Shown here one piece after another: positions 33,352 through 45,141 of a DNA stretch of 64,000 nucleotides. The notes below the pieces were generated by a model. It saw only the letters and a list, made by a program, of their open reading frames with translations. It had not been told where the DNA came from and did no database searches. Origin of the DNA: Myxocyprinus asiaticus (Eukaryota; Chordata; Actinopteri; Cypriniformes; Catostomidae); NCBI RefSeq assembly GCF_019703515.2, contig NC_059393.1, positions 14,144,501-14,208,500 of the forward strand, in the 5' to 3' direction. A program made the position numbers and the translations under genes. Within the stretch, counting starts at the first letter, position 1. The number at the start of each line of letters is the position of its first letter.

Positions 33352-34271
33352 TCGCCTCTGAAGTAGTCTTCAGAACCCTCGCCGCCATCCACCAGGCCCA
33401 ACACCAGGTCCTCATGGAGCTGCAGACGGAACAGCAACTACGCTTCGAGATGCTCCTTGAAGCCCAACAGGAGGACCGGCGGGTCTTGCGGAGCTTGTTA
33501 CCCCAGGACGGGGCGTCCGCCGCGACCCTGGTAGCAGCAAACCCCCACGTGATGCTTGCTAAAATGGGGGCTCAGGACGACCCAGAGACCTACCTGGAGC
33601 TGTTTGAGCGCACGACCAAAGCCCTAAAATGGCCGCAGGGGCAATGGGCTGTTCACCTCCTGCCACTGCTGACCGGGGAAGCCAAGCTCACGGCACAAAA
33701 GCTGCCAGTTGCCAACCTCCTGGACTACACTCATTTGAAGAAAGCCATCCTGCAACGGGTCGGCCGCAGTCCAGAAGAGCACCGCCAGCGGTTCCGCTGC
33801 CTGACGCTGAACGAGGTCAGGCGCCTGTTCCCTTTTGCACAACAGCTCCGTGACACCTGCCGGCAGTGGGTGCTGACTGAGGACGGGAGCGACGGTGATG
33901 ACGTTATCAACCTCGTGGCTTTTCTCTCTCTCTTTCTCCCTCTTCCTCCCCTCCCCGTCCTCTTTTCCTGTTCCCAGGAAGCGGGGAATTCCTTCCCTAA
34001 CCCTCTCCTCTCTCCCCCACATGCTGGTGAATCCGCTGCCCCAGGCGTGGGTCCGGGTCCGGGTCCCCAACGCGCCACGGGCTGCCCCCCCGATCGAGCA
34101 GGAGTGTACCGGATACCAGTGAGTTCAGAGGGGGGTACATATCAAGTCTTGGTGGATTCTGGTTGTAATCAAACCTCCATTCACCAAAGCTTGTTTCAGT
34201 CCGAGGCTTTGGATACAGGTAGGCAGGTGAAGGTGAGGTGTGTGCACGGGATATTCATGATTACCCATTAG
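33352..34271 (+). pseudogene. Copy B gag and protease remnant
   Basis: The open frame from 33414 encodes a gag capsid-like region (HVMLAKMGAQDDPETYLELF, then GEAKLTAQKLP and HLKKAILQRVGRSPEEHRQR) that resembles the gag/SCAN-like fold of such elements. After about codon 165 sequence normally present in gag, including the zinc knuckle, is missing and Pro/Leu-rich sequence takes its place. The frame then enters protease: QVLVDSGCNQTSIHQSL holds the active-site D-S-G. It ends shortly after KVRCVHG by frameshift. The upstream start is blurred by a frameshift near 33350. Confidence 0.8.
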
Positions 34272-34329
34272 TGACGGTCATCATTCAATTTCGGGGACAA
34301 AAGCATAGTGTCGAGGCGGCGGTTAGTCC

Positions 34330-35340
34330 CCGCCTCACCCATGGCGACGGTGGTTCCGGAGGGGGAGAAGCTCGGACCAGAGGTGAACTTAAAAGCCACC
34401 GATTGGGTCACCACTTGAGGAGACCACCTCTCACCGTCGCAGGGTGCGGAGGTTGCCAGGTTGCAAAGAGAATTCTCGGATGTGTTCTCGTCTCTTCCCG
34501 GTTGTACAAATCTCATAGAGCACCATATCGAAACTACCCCAGGGGTAGTGGTATGCAGTCGTCCCTGCCGATTACCCGAACACAAAAAAGAAGTGGTTCG
34601 GGAAGAATTAAAGGCCATGCTAGATATGGGGGTAATAGAAGAATCCCACAGTGACTGGGCCAGCCCGGTGGTGCTGTTTCCAAAGAGTGATTGCTCGGTC
34701 CAGTTCTGTGTGGATTATAGAAAAGTCAATGCAGTGTCTAAATTTGATGCATACCCAATGCCTCAGATTGATGAACTGCTCGATCAGTTAGGTGCGGCTC
34801 GCTTTTATTCAACACTGGATTTGACGAAGGGATATTGGCAGATCCCCTTAACTCCCATGTCCCATGAAAAAATTGCATTTTTCACACAGTTCGGCTTGCA
34901 CCAATTTTTCACCCTTCCTTTCGGTTTGTTCGGGGCCCCGGCTACGTTTCAGCGGCTCATGGACCGAATTCTCAGACCGCACGCCACTTATGCTGCTGCC
35001 TATCTAGAAGACATCATCATTTACAGTAATGATTGGCAGTGGCACCTGCAGCATCTGAGGGCTTTCCTGAAGTCATTGTGACGGGCGGGACTCACGGCAT
35101 TCCCTAAGAAGTGTGTAATTGGATGGGTGGAATTACAGTATCTGGGCTTCCACTTGGGTCATGGACAGTGTGGCCCCAAATTGATAAGACTGCAGCAATT
35201 GCAGCCTGCCTGAGACCTAAGACCAAAAAGGAGGTATGACAGTTCCTGGGGCTGGCTGGCCATTATCGTAGGTTTGTGCGTAACTATTCGACTGTCACCA
35301 GCCCGCTGTCTGATCTTACTAAAAAGGGGGCACCAGGTCC
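34330..35340 (+). pseudogene. Copy B reverse transcriptase, YLED variant
   Basis: A linker is followed in the frame 34461-35081 by REFSDVFSSLPG, ELKAMLDMGVIEESHSDWAS, FCVDYRKVN, a catalytic Asp in STLDLTKGYWQIPLTP, LPFGLFGAPATFQRLMDRIL and AYLEDIIIYSNDW. The usual YLDD box is YLED, with Glu for the first Asp. A TGA at about 35080, probably from CGA, ends the frame; connection-domain words (CVIGWVELQYLGFHLG, QFLGLAG) follow in broken frames. Fingers and palm are well preserved. Confidence 0.88.
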
Positions 35341-35346
35341 GGTCCA

Positions 35347-35801
35347 GTGGACGGAGCCATGTCAGCAGATGTTCATGCGTTGAAAGCTGCGCTTTGCGGC
35401 GGGCCGTTATTACACTTTCCTGATTTCTCTCTTCCTTTTGTGTTTCAGACTGATGCGTCGGACAGGGGGTTGGGAGGCGTGTTGTCCCAGGTGGTCGAGG
35501 GGGAGGAGCGCCCGGTGCTGTACATCAGCCGAAAGCTCTTGGTGAGGGAGTTGAGGTACAGCACCATTGAGAAGGAATGTTTGGCCATCAAGTGGGCGGT
35601 CCTTACCTTTCGGTATTACCTCCTGGGATGGCCTTCACCCTCTGTTCGGACCACGCCCTGCTCCAATGGCTCCGTCGCATGAAGCATACCAACGCGCGGA
35701 TCACACGTTGGTATCTAGCTCTTCAGCCATTTAAATTCGAGGTGGTCCACAGACTGGTTACGCAGATGGCTGTCGCTGACTTCATGTCGCTGTTGGGGGT
35801 A
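35347..35801 (+). pseudogene. Copy B RNase H remnant
   Basis: RNase H degrades the RNA of the RNA-DNA hybrid. Visible: FQTDASDRGLGGVLSQ (catalytic Asp), RPVLYISRKL, STIEKECLAIKWAV (Glu) and, after a frameshift near 35640, LCSDHALLQWL (Asp) and NARITRWYLALQPF. It ends with VADFMSLLG and directly meets the 3' LTR; no integrase follows. Confidence 0.88.
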
Positions 35802-36121
35802 TGTGGAGGCCGGGGCATGGTTGAGCGCTGATTTGTGAATGGAGAGCGAGATCGGGAGATGAGAATGGTAAGGAGTCCCACCTCTGGGTATTATTTGGAA
35901 CAGCTGTTTGTGATTTGCCATGAGAGCAGAGAGGGATAAAAAGGGGGCAGTCCAGACTGAAAAAGGGGAGAGAGAACGATACATGAAGCTGACTGTGTGT
36001 GATTGTGCTGAAAAGCCATTAGTGTGTGTTACAGCAAAAGAGTGTGGAAAATAAAAACTTACTTGGATTGTTTAACCGGCTCCCGCTTTCTCCTTAAGAA
36101 GAAAGCTAGTGACGTGTCACA
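35802..36121 (+). repeat. 3' LTR of copy B (320 bp)
   Basis: Starts tgtggaggcc, ends gacgtgtcaca, then the acaac duplication. It includes a TATA-like gggataaaaagg at 35934 and an aataaaa signal near 36050. The end region 'aaccggctcccgctttctcc' resembles the corresponding end of the TRIM-like LTR. Confidence 0.85.
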
Positions 36122-36126
36122 ACAAC

Positions 36127-37009
36127 ATTCAGAAAAAATAAGATGTGAGAGATTATATTCTTTTTTTCTCATCATTCTTGTCAAAAGAAATTTTTTTTTG
36201 TGATTTACTAATTCATGCTTCAAAGAGCTAATCTTTAACATCTATTATAACAACCTATTAACCCATTATGTTTCATATCATTCTCTAAAGACTTATAAAT
36301 CTCAATTATATAACCCATTTTGTCTACTGTTGCTTTGGGTTTCAGGTTTCACTTTGTCCATGAATCATACACTGTTAAGGCTCCAATGACTGTCTTGTGT
36401 AAGTGCCGTGGGCTGGATCCTCCCAGCAGGACGGGTAGAGTACATGAGCCCGAGGTAAACAAAATAACAATGAAAATCAAGCAAACTGCGTAGGCTGGCG
36501 AGAGAGGCTTCACAAAATGGTCCTGCTAATTTTTTTGGACATTTTTCACTTTTTATTGCATTTCTACCTGCAGGGGTTTCAGTGTCTTATTGGTCTGGAC
36601 AATAAAAAATTGGTTTAAAAAACTTGTAAAAAAAAAAAAAGAAACATTGTAGATTGGTACATGCCTAACCATGCATTTCAAATCTTATCTTCAGAGCATA
36701 CTCATGCCATTAAGCCACCCACGGCAAGCTCTTCACTGTCTCAATCTGCATACAGCGTAGGAGGCTATTGTGTGGCCTCTTCAGTTCACATAAATAGCCA
36801 CATTAGACTCACCGCTGCCCCTTCTATTTGCATAAAAACGGTACAAAACAAGTAATTGTACTGCATATGCAGCAAAGCTTTCAACTAGAAAGTTGAACTA
36901 CTTTCTAGAAAACTCTTGTTTTTAGTCCTATAACGAGTTGTCTGTTAATTTATCTAATTTGATTTGACAAATAGTGTTCCATAAGTGCTGACATTTAAAC
37001 CACATCCAC
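36127..37009. other. Gene-free stretch
   Basis: AT-rich DNA, nothing recognised beyond short homopolymers. Confidence 0.45.
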
Positions 37010-37705
37010 ATTTCCTTATGCTTTCTATTTTATGATGTCATTGTGTCCGAAGTATGCGGTACTAGAGGGCGCTTTCGAAAGTCTACATTGTTGGTGAAGG
37101 AAAACGCTGTTCCAGTGGGGATGAGAGGTATAAACATTGTAAAATCAGTGTTTTTCAATCAGAAACGTGTAACTCCACATTCACACAATTAAATTTTTGC
37201 TTAAACTCAATTTGAACCCTTGTGCTACCTTAGAGACATTTTTATCTTTTTCATTTTTGTTTTTTCTCTCGATCATTTTGGCTGTGTTAATGCCAACGGC
37301 ATAAATTTTGCCAAAGGTGTGTATTTTTGGGGGAATTTTGATATTTCAACCTCAGTTCCTATAATACATATATAATACACTGTGTTCACAAAATAGTTAC
37401 ACTCAGGACCTTAAGGACAAAAATGTCCCCATTGCAATATTTGATCCCAGTGCCATTAAAACATAAAATTATGAATTCTATGGTATTATGCTTTCATTCC
37501 GGAGCCTGGCTTGCCAACAGATGGCACCATTTTTCTCATGTTTAGCCTATGGAGCAAATACATGCTTTTTTCCTATTTTCTGTTTGCTGTATTATAGAGC
37601 ACCGCAGGCCAATTGAATAAATGGTGCAGCTAAAATTGTGTGGGTGTGTTGGTATAGATGTCAGAGTGTGTTTTGTATGTGTGAATGTGTGTGTGTGTAA
37701 AAAAA

Positions 37706-38262
37706 CAACAGTGGCATTATGTAAACAAACTGGCATTTAAATGGTTAAAATCCTGAATTAATATTGGGTAGTTATGATCAGGACTGATGCTGGTTAAAAA
37801 ATCTAAGTCAGTGAAAGTGGAAAATAATATATAATATTTTTATGGCAGTTTTTTGACGCGGACATTTTTGTCTTCTAAGGTCCTGAATGTGAGTTTTTTT
37901 TTTTTTTTTTTTTTTTTTGACTGCACAAACAATAATGATGGATCAAAATCAATGTTGTTGCTAATCACTGACATATCCCTGACTGTGATAATCCCAAAAA
38001 AATTTACCCTTAGCATTTAGTATATGGAAAATGACAACAGTGACATTATATAAACAAACTGGCATTTAAAGGGTTAAAATCCTGAAAATAAATGAATATT
38101 TGGTAGTTATGATCAGGACTGATGTTGGTTAAAAAAAATTAACTCACTGAAAGTGAGAAATAATATTAATATATAATATTATTATGACAGTTTTTTTGAC
38201 GCAGACATTTTTGTCCTCTAAGGACCTCTGAGTAACTTTTTTTATTGATGCACAAGGGTTAA
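37706..38262 (+). repeat. ~200-bp direct repeat pair (37706-37900 and 38030-38262)
   Basis: Both copies contain 'caaactggcatttaaa', 'ggttaaaatcctga', 'agttatgatcaggactgatg' and 'gacattttt' in order, offset by about 327 bp. A 28-nt poly(T) lies between at about 37892-37918. Function unknown. Confidence 0.85.
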
Positions 38263-38835
38263 GTTTCCTACTGTCATCGTTTTTCCAAAGTATGTGAAGT
38301 CAAAGAGCATTTTCGAAAGTGTCTGTTTTCAGTGGAGAAAAATGCTGTTCCAATGTCAATAAGAGGCATAAATGTAGCAAAATCAATGTGTTTTTCAAGC
38401 AAAAAATGTATTAGGCTACGTCCACACTTAAATGTTTTTGCTTGAAGACTCCATTTTCAGTTTCCTAATGTTATCCTTTTCCAAAGTATGAGATACTAGA
38501 GAAAGCAAGTGTCCATTTTCGGTGGAGGAAAACTCCGTTCTAGTGTCGATGAGAGGCGTAAACATAGCAAAATCAATGTGTTTTTCTTACACAACAAAAC
38601 ACCTAAGCAAAAACTTAATTTGTCCACAGTAGTACATTTTCACATGAAAACTTCATTTTCAGGTTCCTAATGTCATCTTTTTCCAAAGTTTTGGTACTGA
38701 AGTGCATTTTTAAAAGTCTCAGTTTTTAGGTGGAGAAAAATGCTGTGCCAGTGAAGATGAGAGGCATAAACTTGGCAAAATCAATGTGTTTTTAATAAAA
38801 AATCTATTGGTGTGGATGTGGCCTCAGTCCATTGT
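38260..38835 (+). repeat. ~195-bp tandem repeat, three copies plus a distant fourth
   Basis: Units begin near 38267, 38462 and 38662 with 'tttcctaatgtcatc' or 'gttcctaatgtcatc', followed by 'ttttccaaagt', 'gaggcataaa', and 'aaatcaatgtgtttt'. A lone relative lies at 37010-37190. The joints carry 'acgtccacact'-like words typical of a fish MITE terminus, so the array may be head-to-tail MITE copies. Confidence 0.75.
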
Positions 38836-38999
38836 TGAGGACATATTCTATTCTATACTACACATAGTTTGGAAAATGATAACGTTAGGAAATGTAAACA
38901 GTTTTCAACCAAAAATGAATTGGTGAGGACAAAGCCTAATTAACTGGCTATTATGTGTCTAAAAACTTGATATTACTTGTTTAAGAACTGTTGTTTTAA

Positions 39000-39110
39000 A
39001 GTAATATCACACTTGCAATCATGCTGTTGTACTGAAAATCTTCATCAGCCATTTGCTGGATTTTCTGTACAACAGCACACATGTGCTGATGCTCATGTGA
39101 TATTGTTTTA
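39000..39110. repeat. Small foldback MITE, relative of 20502-21069
   Basis: Arms 'aatatcacacttgcaatcat' and 'gctcatgtgatattgtttt' are inverted; inner 'gttgtactgaaaatc' pairs with 'gattttctgtacaac'. The terminal words equal those of the foldback at 20917-21069. Confidence 0.75.
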
Positions 39111-42100
39111 TTATACAACCCATTTGCATTATAGGATATTCACATAGTTTGTGGTTAGTTTGTGCAGGAAATGAATGTCCATTGTGTGTAACTTATATAT
39201 TGAAAGTATCATTAAATATACAAAATATACATAAGAAAGAAACTAAACAGAGAACAGACTGATTTCATTTCCTATTCATTTCAAAGGACCTGGTACACTT
39301 TTTCCATTAATATTTGTGTTGGCCTGAGTGGGCAGGCCCTTAGTTGTACAGTATCTCCACTCCTGAATGGAAATTGGATTTTGAATATCAAATTTTCCCA
39401 GATATATAGCATTGAACATCTTGCTTTTTGTCTGTAAGCTTTGAGATGGCTAGTGCCCAAAGCCTATACTGATATTAGTATATGGAGAACAATAAATCCA
39501 TTGCTATTCTTGGGCAGGCTGTAGTGTATCATTCTTTATAAGCTGATATTACACTCTTCTCCAGCAATTGTTCCCTCTGATTGCTTTCGGCGCTCTCCGC
39601 AATTGTGTATCATCCTATCATTCCGTAAGTAAACACTGGAAGATGGCTTGGCGATGGTTGATTTGTCGTGAGGGTAGGAGTCGAAGGAAATTGCTTAGCT
39701 TCTCTTTCAAAAAACCTCCCTCTCATTTACGTTCCTGCCAGGCTCCAACAGCCAAATAAATGTGTTGCTTATTGACTCAAGAATGGGAAATTTCACAGTG
39801 CCATTTTTTGATGGATTTGTTTGTAAGCTCCAATAACTTCCTGAGCTATGCTTAGCCTGGGTGTGACGTCACACTCAAATTTTTAACACATGGGCTGCAT
39901 CAAATTCATGTACTTTCATAATATGTATGGCACTGAATTTGCTGAATTATGTTGTGTAGGTACGCAGGTGTGTAGTATAAATATATTTCCTGGACATATT
40001 TCATCCATCACGCTACTAGCTAACAACTTTGGCTAACATGAGGTAAAGGTTAGGAACAAAACAAGTTACTATTATGCTTTTTGGGATTTTACCTTTCCTT
40101 TAGTGTGTAATATAGCTGTTTGTGCATGTAAAAGGTCTGCAAAGTTACAAAGCACAAAGTCCACGCCAAAGGAAGTTACTCTCTACCACAGAAAACACTG
40201 CTCCTGAAATGCCTGGTTTGCTGTCCAGCCATTACTTCCGTGGCATAGCTATGTCACTATGTAACACATTTGCATAATGTCCACCTCAGGAATGCGCTGC
40301 TCAGGAAGCCTCGGGAACTGAAACTTGGTTGTGGTAAGGGGCATTACATTTCTGACACACACTCTAAGCAGTTGACTAATCAGAGCAGACTCGGCTTTTC
40401 GGAAAAGGGGGCTTTAAAGAGACAATGTACAGTATGAGAAAAATAATGTGTTTTTTGAACATTAAATCATGTAAACCTATTCTAGTAGACCCCCAAAATA
40501 AAATTATGAACCTGTAAATGAGCATAATATGGGCTCTTTAAAATAATCCTTACATCCTGACGTTCACATGTTCAGAAATCTTATGCTATCCATGAAATAA
40601 CACTTCACAATGGTCCCCTTGTCTGCTTGAAAGGAGAGGTAGGGACGTTCAAATTGAGTGTTTTTTTTTTTTTACCTATTTGCGCTGTTTTGTAATTGTT
40701 TTCCTATGTAAACATGCTCTAAACAGATGTTTTTCACCACTGAGCTGTCTAGTGTTTTGTTCAGCGTCTCGCGCTGGAGTGTCAAATTTTTTAGACGCCA
40801 TGTCAAGTTACTTCTTGCTAGTTAAGAATGCCTTTGGTCTAATTGCTGTTCGATCTTAGCATTTTGCTAAGGTGTTGCTGATATTTCTTTTGTTCGCGCA
40901 CATCCCTGAAATTCTTGACCTAGGAGAACTCGGCTAGTCAAAGGTCATTGATGAAAACTAATTGTGGGTTTCTGTTTAGATGTGATATTCTTTAGTCATT
41001 TTCCTCAGCAAACTAATTTGAAAACAATGTTGCATGTAGTATAAACAATGTGTAATTAGGCTTTAGGTTTCCCTTTTTGTGGCACTGGTTGGCAAAAGTT
41101 GTGGTCTAATATGCCAGTTTTTCACTGTTCAACACACCACATCCCTTATTGGCTTTCCACCAAAGAAGCGTTTATTTATTTGTGACAGATTGAAAATTGG
41201 GGTCCATGACCGCAACAAGCATATGCTCTATCTACCCAGAGTTTTGTTACTCTGTATAATCAAGCCTTATATAAATGCAGTGCCATGGTTCGACCCTGTT
41301 AACATTTGTCTCCTCCGAAAGTGTTTTTTCTTGCAGATTCAATTTTGCGGGAAGTTGAGAGACAAAATCATTATGACATCAATGCTGACTCATTCCATCA
41401 TGCCATGGAAACAAAAAGGCCAGAAATGGGGTCTCTTTCATAATGTTTGCTTTTGTCAAGCAATTCTTCCCGATGCTGCCCTGAGAGTACAGAGTAACTC
41501 TGTAAATATTACAATGTGTCTTCATTTTGACCAATGTGACACCACTCATGGTGCCACTGGGAACATGATTAAGAGATTAGTTTCCCTGTTATATGCTCTG
41601 TGTAGACAGCAGAGCACAAAAGAAGCACAATTGAGGTACACTCTGTGCAATGCTCTTTAATACAATGCAGCTTGTTCATGCACATGGGAAGGTTTTATTA
41701 GATGCTTGGATTTTGTGTCATCATATTAGACCCAGAGAATCTTAAAGTGTCTCATACATTTTAAGAAAGCATGTCCAGGTGACATTTTTTCCCCTTAAAA
41801 AACCCCAAAACAAAAAACAAAAACAAAAAATTCATTATATTTTACATAAAACAAAGCCTTTTTTAAGACCATATTTTTAGGTCTATTATTTTTATGATAA
41901 TTAAGCACATTTTCCCCCAAATTCACATTACCGTAATGTGCACCGTGTTTTTCCGATTATAATTTTTATTTAAATCAGCATAAATGAAGAGCAATACATC
42001 ACATTTTACCATGATGTATACAAAAAATATGTAAATATAACCTATTGCTACTTGCTGGTCAGTGGGGGGTGGGGATTCTCATTCTAGAGAGCATTTGATT

Positions 42101-44219
42101 GGATAAAATTATGTTTTGTCCAGGATGAGTCATCAGTGTTTTTGGTTCATTTTCCAGAAGAAATAAATTGTAAATTTTAAAAGCGAATATATGATAAAAG
42201 TGTACACTAGAATATAGACTACCTCAAAGTGAACGAACATAGACTTAAAGCCACAAAACTCTAATTTTAATTTAATTTCATAATTGACATGATAATGTAT
42301 CACAATGCAAAAAATCTTAATGGTTCTATAAAGTCTTTATTTTCTTTCTTTGGTGAAATATTACCCACACATGTTCTTCATTCTCCCCAGAAGCTTGATT
42401 ACAGAATATGAGCCATTCTTAAGGCAGACAGACGGCCTTTGCGAAAACACATGCTGTTTTTGGCCAGTGGCATCCTGTTGCCATAGTCTGGATTCAGTAA
42501 TAGCAATGGCTTCATATTCTTGGCGTTACTCCCAGCGTTACTCTGGCATGTATTGCGGGGCAGAATACTTGGCTGTGTTCTGAATTGCTCATTACATTCC
42601 CTGAGGCATACATAGGCCAACCCAAAGATACAAACAAAGACAGACGCAGCCGACAGCAGGGACTCCCCCCCCCCCCCCACACACATACACACACTGCATG
42701 ACTGCTCACATTTCTTTTGCAGCAAGTGTGTCATCTTAAGATTTTGCTGCTGCTAGGGATTAATTCATTGTGTTCCAAGAGCACATAGATTTAACTGCCT
42801 ATTTGACCAGCTACAGCGGAGGTGTCAATTCCCAGCAGTGATCACAATAGATTTTTTCTATTGAAAGTTAAGTATCTCCTGAAGGACTGAAAATAGCATT
42901 TCTCCAACCACGCACTGCATCACCTGATGAAAACCATTAGCACCTGATCTTTGCTGGCAGTCTTCATTTAATTTATATTTTAGGTGTTCTCATGGTAACT
43001 TATAAGATACCATGAGAATAAATAAGACTGTGTGCACGTGCATCACGATCTAATCCTCTGATCCAAAACCTAGTGAGCTGACTTCGGAAGCAGCATTTTA
43101 AGAAATCATATGCTATGTTTCCATTCAAGCTGCAAATGAAATTTATGCGAAAAATCTGGATTGCGAATACAGCAGTGTTTCCATGCCATGTGTTTAAAAG
43201 AAAAAAATCAGCACTTCTGGGGAAATTGGCGTGAAACAGAAGTTAAAATGTAAGTTGTAGCTACTGTAGCTAAATAGTTCAGTTGAATTAAAAACAGCTT
43301 ATTTTACCCAATATTTGTGTGTGCTATGTATTTTTATGCTTTTTAGAGTATTGCACAGTTAGCTTAGCAATATGCTAAACTCTAATTCCACTGAAATCAG
43401 TTTTGAGTCAAGTCTCCTGTGTGGAGCGCTATATGTGTAGTATTGCTGGAGTTAATATATTCATCAGTGTGAATAAAATCATGTGTTTGCAGAAAGGCAT
43501 AAGGGCTTGGTCTGAATATCTGAATTAACCAGATATCTCTGCAGTGGGGAAGCACTGGGTTTTTTGAGCATAAACAATTGGATATTAATCCATCTTGACT
43601 TCAGAGAGAGAGCGTTTTTATGTGCTCTGGAACCACACTGGATGTGTAAGCCTTTAATGAAGTGTTGTTAAAAGAAGCCAAGGAGTGCAGAGACCCAGCA
43701 TCATGCTGAACATCAGCCATGTTAGCGCTTATGACTTTGATGCTTGAGATCCATAGAACCAAATCATCATTTGGCTGTGTGTGCCAGATTATTGTCAGCA
43801 GGAGACAACCTATTTAGATCCCAATGAATGTCAAGAGAAGCTGCTAATATGCGTTTCGTCCTTTTCAATTGTGCATTCATAAAATTATTATGTTGACTTT
43901 ACAAAACCAACATACTGTTTATTCTACAGACATTGTTGAGGGTTTTTCCAGAATCCCTAAACAAATCCAAAGTTAGCAATTGTAAATCCTAGAGCTTTCA
44001 AGCTACATCCACCAAACTCGGCACAGACCTTCAGACTGTTCTGACTTTTGCAATATATCTTCTAACTTATCGGAATTAGAGTTTTTGCAGAGCAGACTAT
44101 CAGAAATCTGAGAAATCCTATAGAATGCTCAAACAACCCAATGGAATGTTTGTGAATTCAAAACTCAACTTAAAAGAAATTCAAACGTAAACAAACCCAC
44201 ATAAGGACTTTTTTCTGTT
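39111..44219. other. 5.1-kb gene-free region
   Basis: No recognised exon, RNA gene or transposon coding region. The longest frame, 193 codons at 41079-41660 on plus, shows no known domain and biased, Cys/Leu-rich content; it is probably fortuitous. A poly(C)/CA tract is at about 42665-42694. The terminal words 'gctatgtttccattcaagctgc' (43113 on, split by me as gctatgttt and ccattcaag) recall a common fish repeat but no pair was found. Confidence 0.45.
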
Positions 44220-44223
44220 TTAA

Positions 44224-45137
44224 AAGAATATTCTGGATTCAATACAAGTTAAGCTCAATCAAAAGCATTTGTGACAAAGTTGATTACCACTGTGGCCTTC
44301 ATCCTTCATCTTCTGATCATCCTTCAGTCAGGTTCACAACGGGAGTGGGCACTAGGCAGGAGATAGGAGAGGTGCAATTTAATTAGCCTTGTTTGGTAGC
44401 GTGAATGAGGTGCACCTAATAAGAACAGAGCCTCATCACTGCTGCCATTAAAACATAGAGCACATCTCTCCTCGAGAGGTCGACCTCTTTCCCCTAGTAC
44501 ATGCACGCTAGTTAGATGTGACGTCGGACCCACATCCTGGAGCCCTGGTGCCAATTTGATGCAACAGCAGGGACCAGGAAAATGGGCCGCCATTCCTCTC
44601 AAGCGTCGCAGCTTCAGGGAAGTTGAGCTGCTCAAGAGAAACTGTCGCCCCTCGCGCCAAGGACCCATGAGGGGAGCATGTGCGGGAGGACCCTGCCCCT
44701 AAAACCTGAATCAACTGCCTAACCTACACAGAGCCCCGTTGCAACGCGAGGATGTCAGATTTCCACTTTGTTTGGACACTTATCCCCCATGGACATTTTA
44801 GGGTTTATGCCCCTGCGTCATCATGTCAACAGTTGTAAAATTGTATATAACTTAGACACAGAAAATATTAGTAAGCGAATTTATCACACTAAAATCATGC
44901 AAACCCACATTTTGTTTATGTCTTGTGACTAAACTTTTGAAACAGTATTTGAACCTTTACGGATTGGCCCCATTTGCATCCTTTGTAAGTACGTTACTGT
45001 AACCCAGATTTGAGCTTTTTTTAAAGAAAAGGAGGAACGAGTCTAAATATTTTTATTTTTTTTTGTGTGTTATAATCAACATTATGCCAGAAATGCGGTT
45101 GTTTGAGCTTAACTTGTTTTGAGCCCAAAATATTACT
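44224..45137. mobile_element. TTAA-flanked non-autonomous transposon with inner LTR-like insert
   Basis: TTAA at 44220-44223 and 45138-45141 flank inverted termini. The left carries 'gaatattctgg' and 'acaagttaagctcaatc'; the reverse complement of the right carries 'gtaatattttggg' and 'acaagttaagctcaaac'. A TTAA target is typical of piggyBac and Kolobok superfamilies. The middle, 44310-44715, is a GC-richer unrelated block. No transposase. Confidence 0.75.
44310..44715 (-). repeat. GC-rich LTR-like block
   Basis: It shares in order several words with 52160-52490 in the opposite orientation, such as 'cctcatcac', 'ctgcc' and a TTAAAACATAGAGC versus TTTAAACACCGAGC segment followed by 'cacctctcct' or 'cacatctctcct'. 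This could be a solo LTR-type sequence. No duplication or gag/pol seen. Confidence 0.3.
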
Positions 45138-45141
45138 TTAA

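Larger units (their letters stand above)
33274..36121 (+). mobile_element. Gmr1-like Ty3/gypsy LTR element, copy B, internally deleted
   Basis: A perfect 5-bp target duplication, acaac at 33269-33273 and 36122-36126, brackets the element. Contents in order: a 38-bp 5' LTR remnant, a primer-site-like gtgccaaaacccggga, gag, protease, reverse transcriptase, RNase H and a 320-bp 3' LTR. Integrase is absent: protease joins an ATVVPEGEKLGPEV-type linker that in relatives lies between integrase and reverse transcriptase, and RNase H runs straight into the LTR. This pattern indicates an ancestor with integrase between protease and reverse transcriptase. Confidence 0.85.

Noticed and set aside
41079..41660. 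193-codon plus-strand ORF
   Set aside because: Longest frame in the gene-free region but no recognisable domain, biased composition and no splice or promoter context; consistent with chance in AT-rich DNA.
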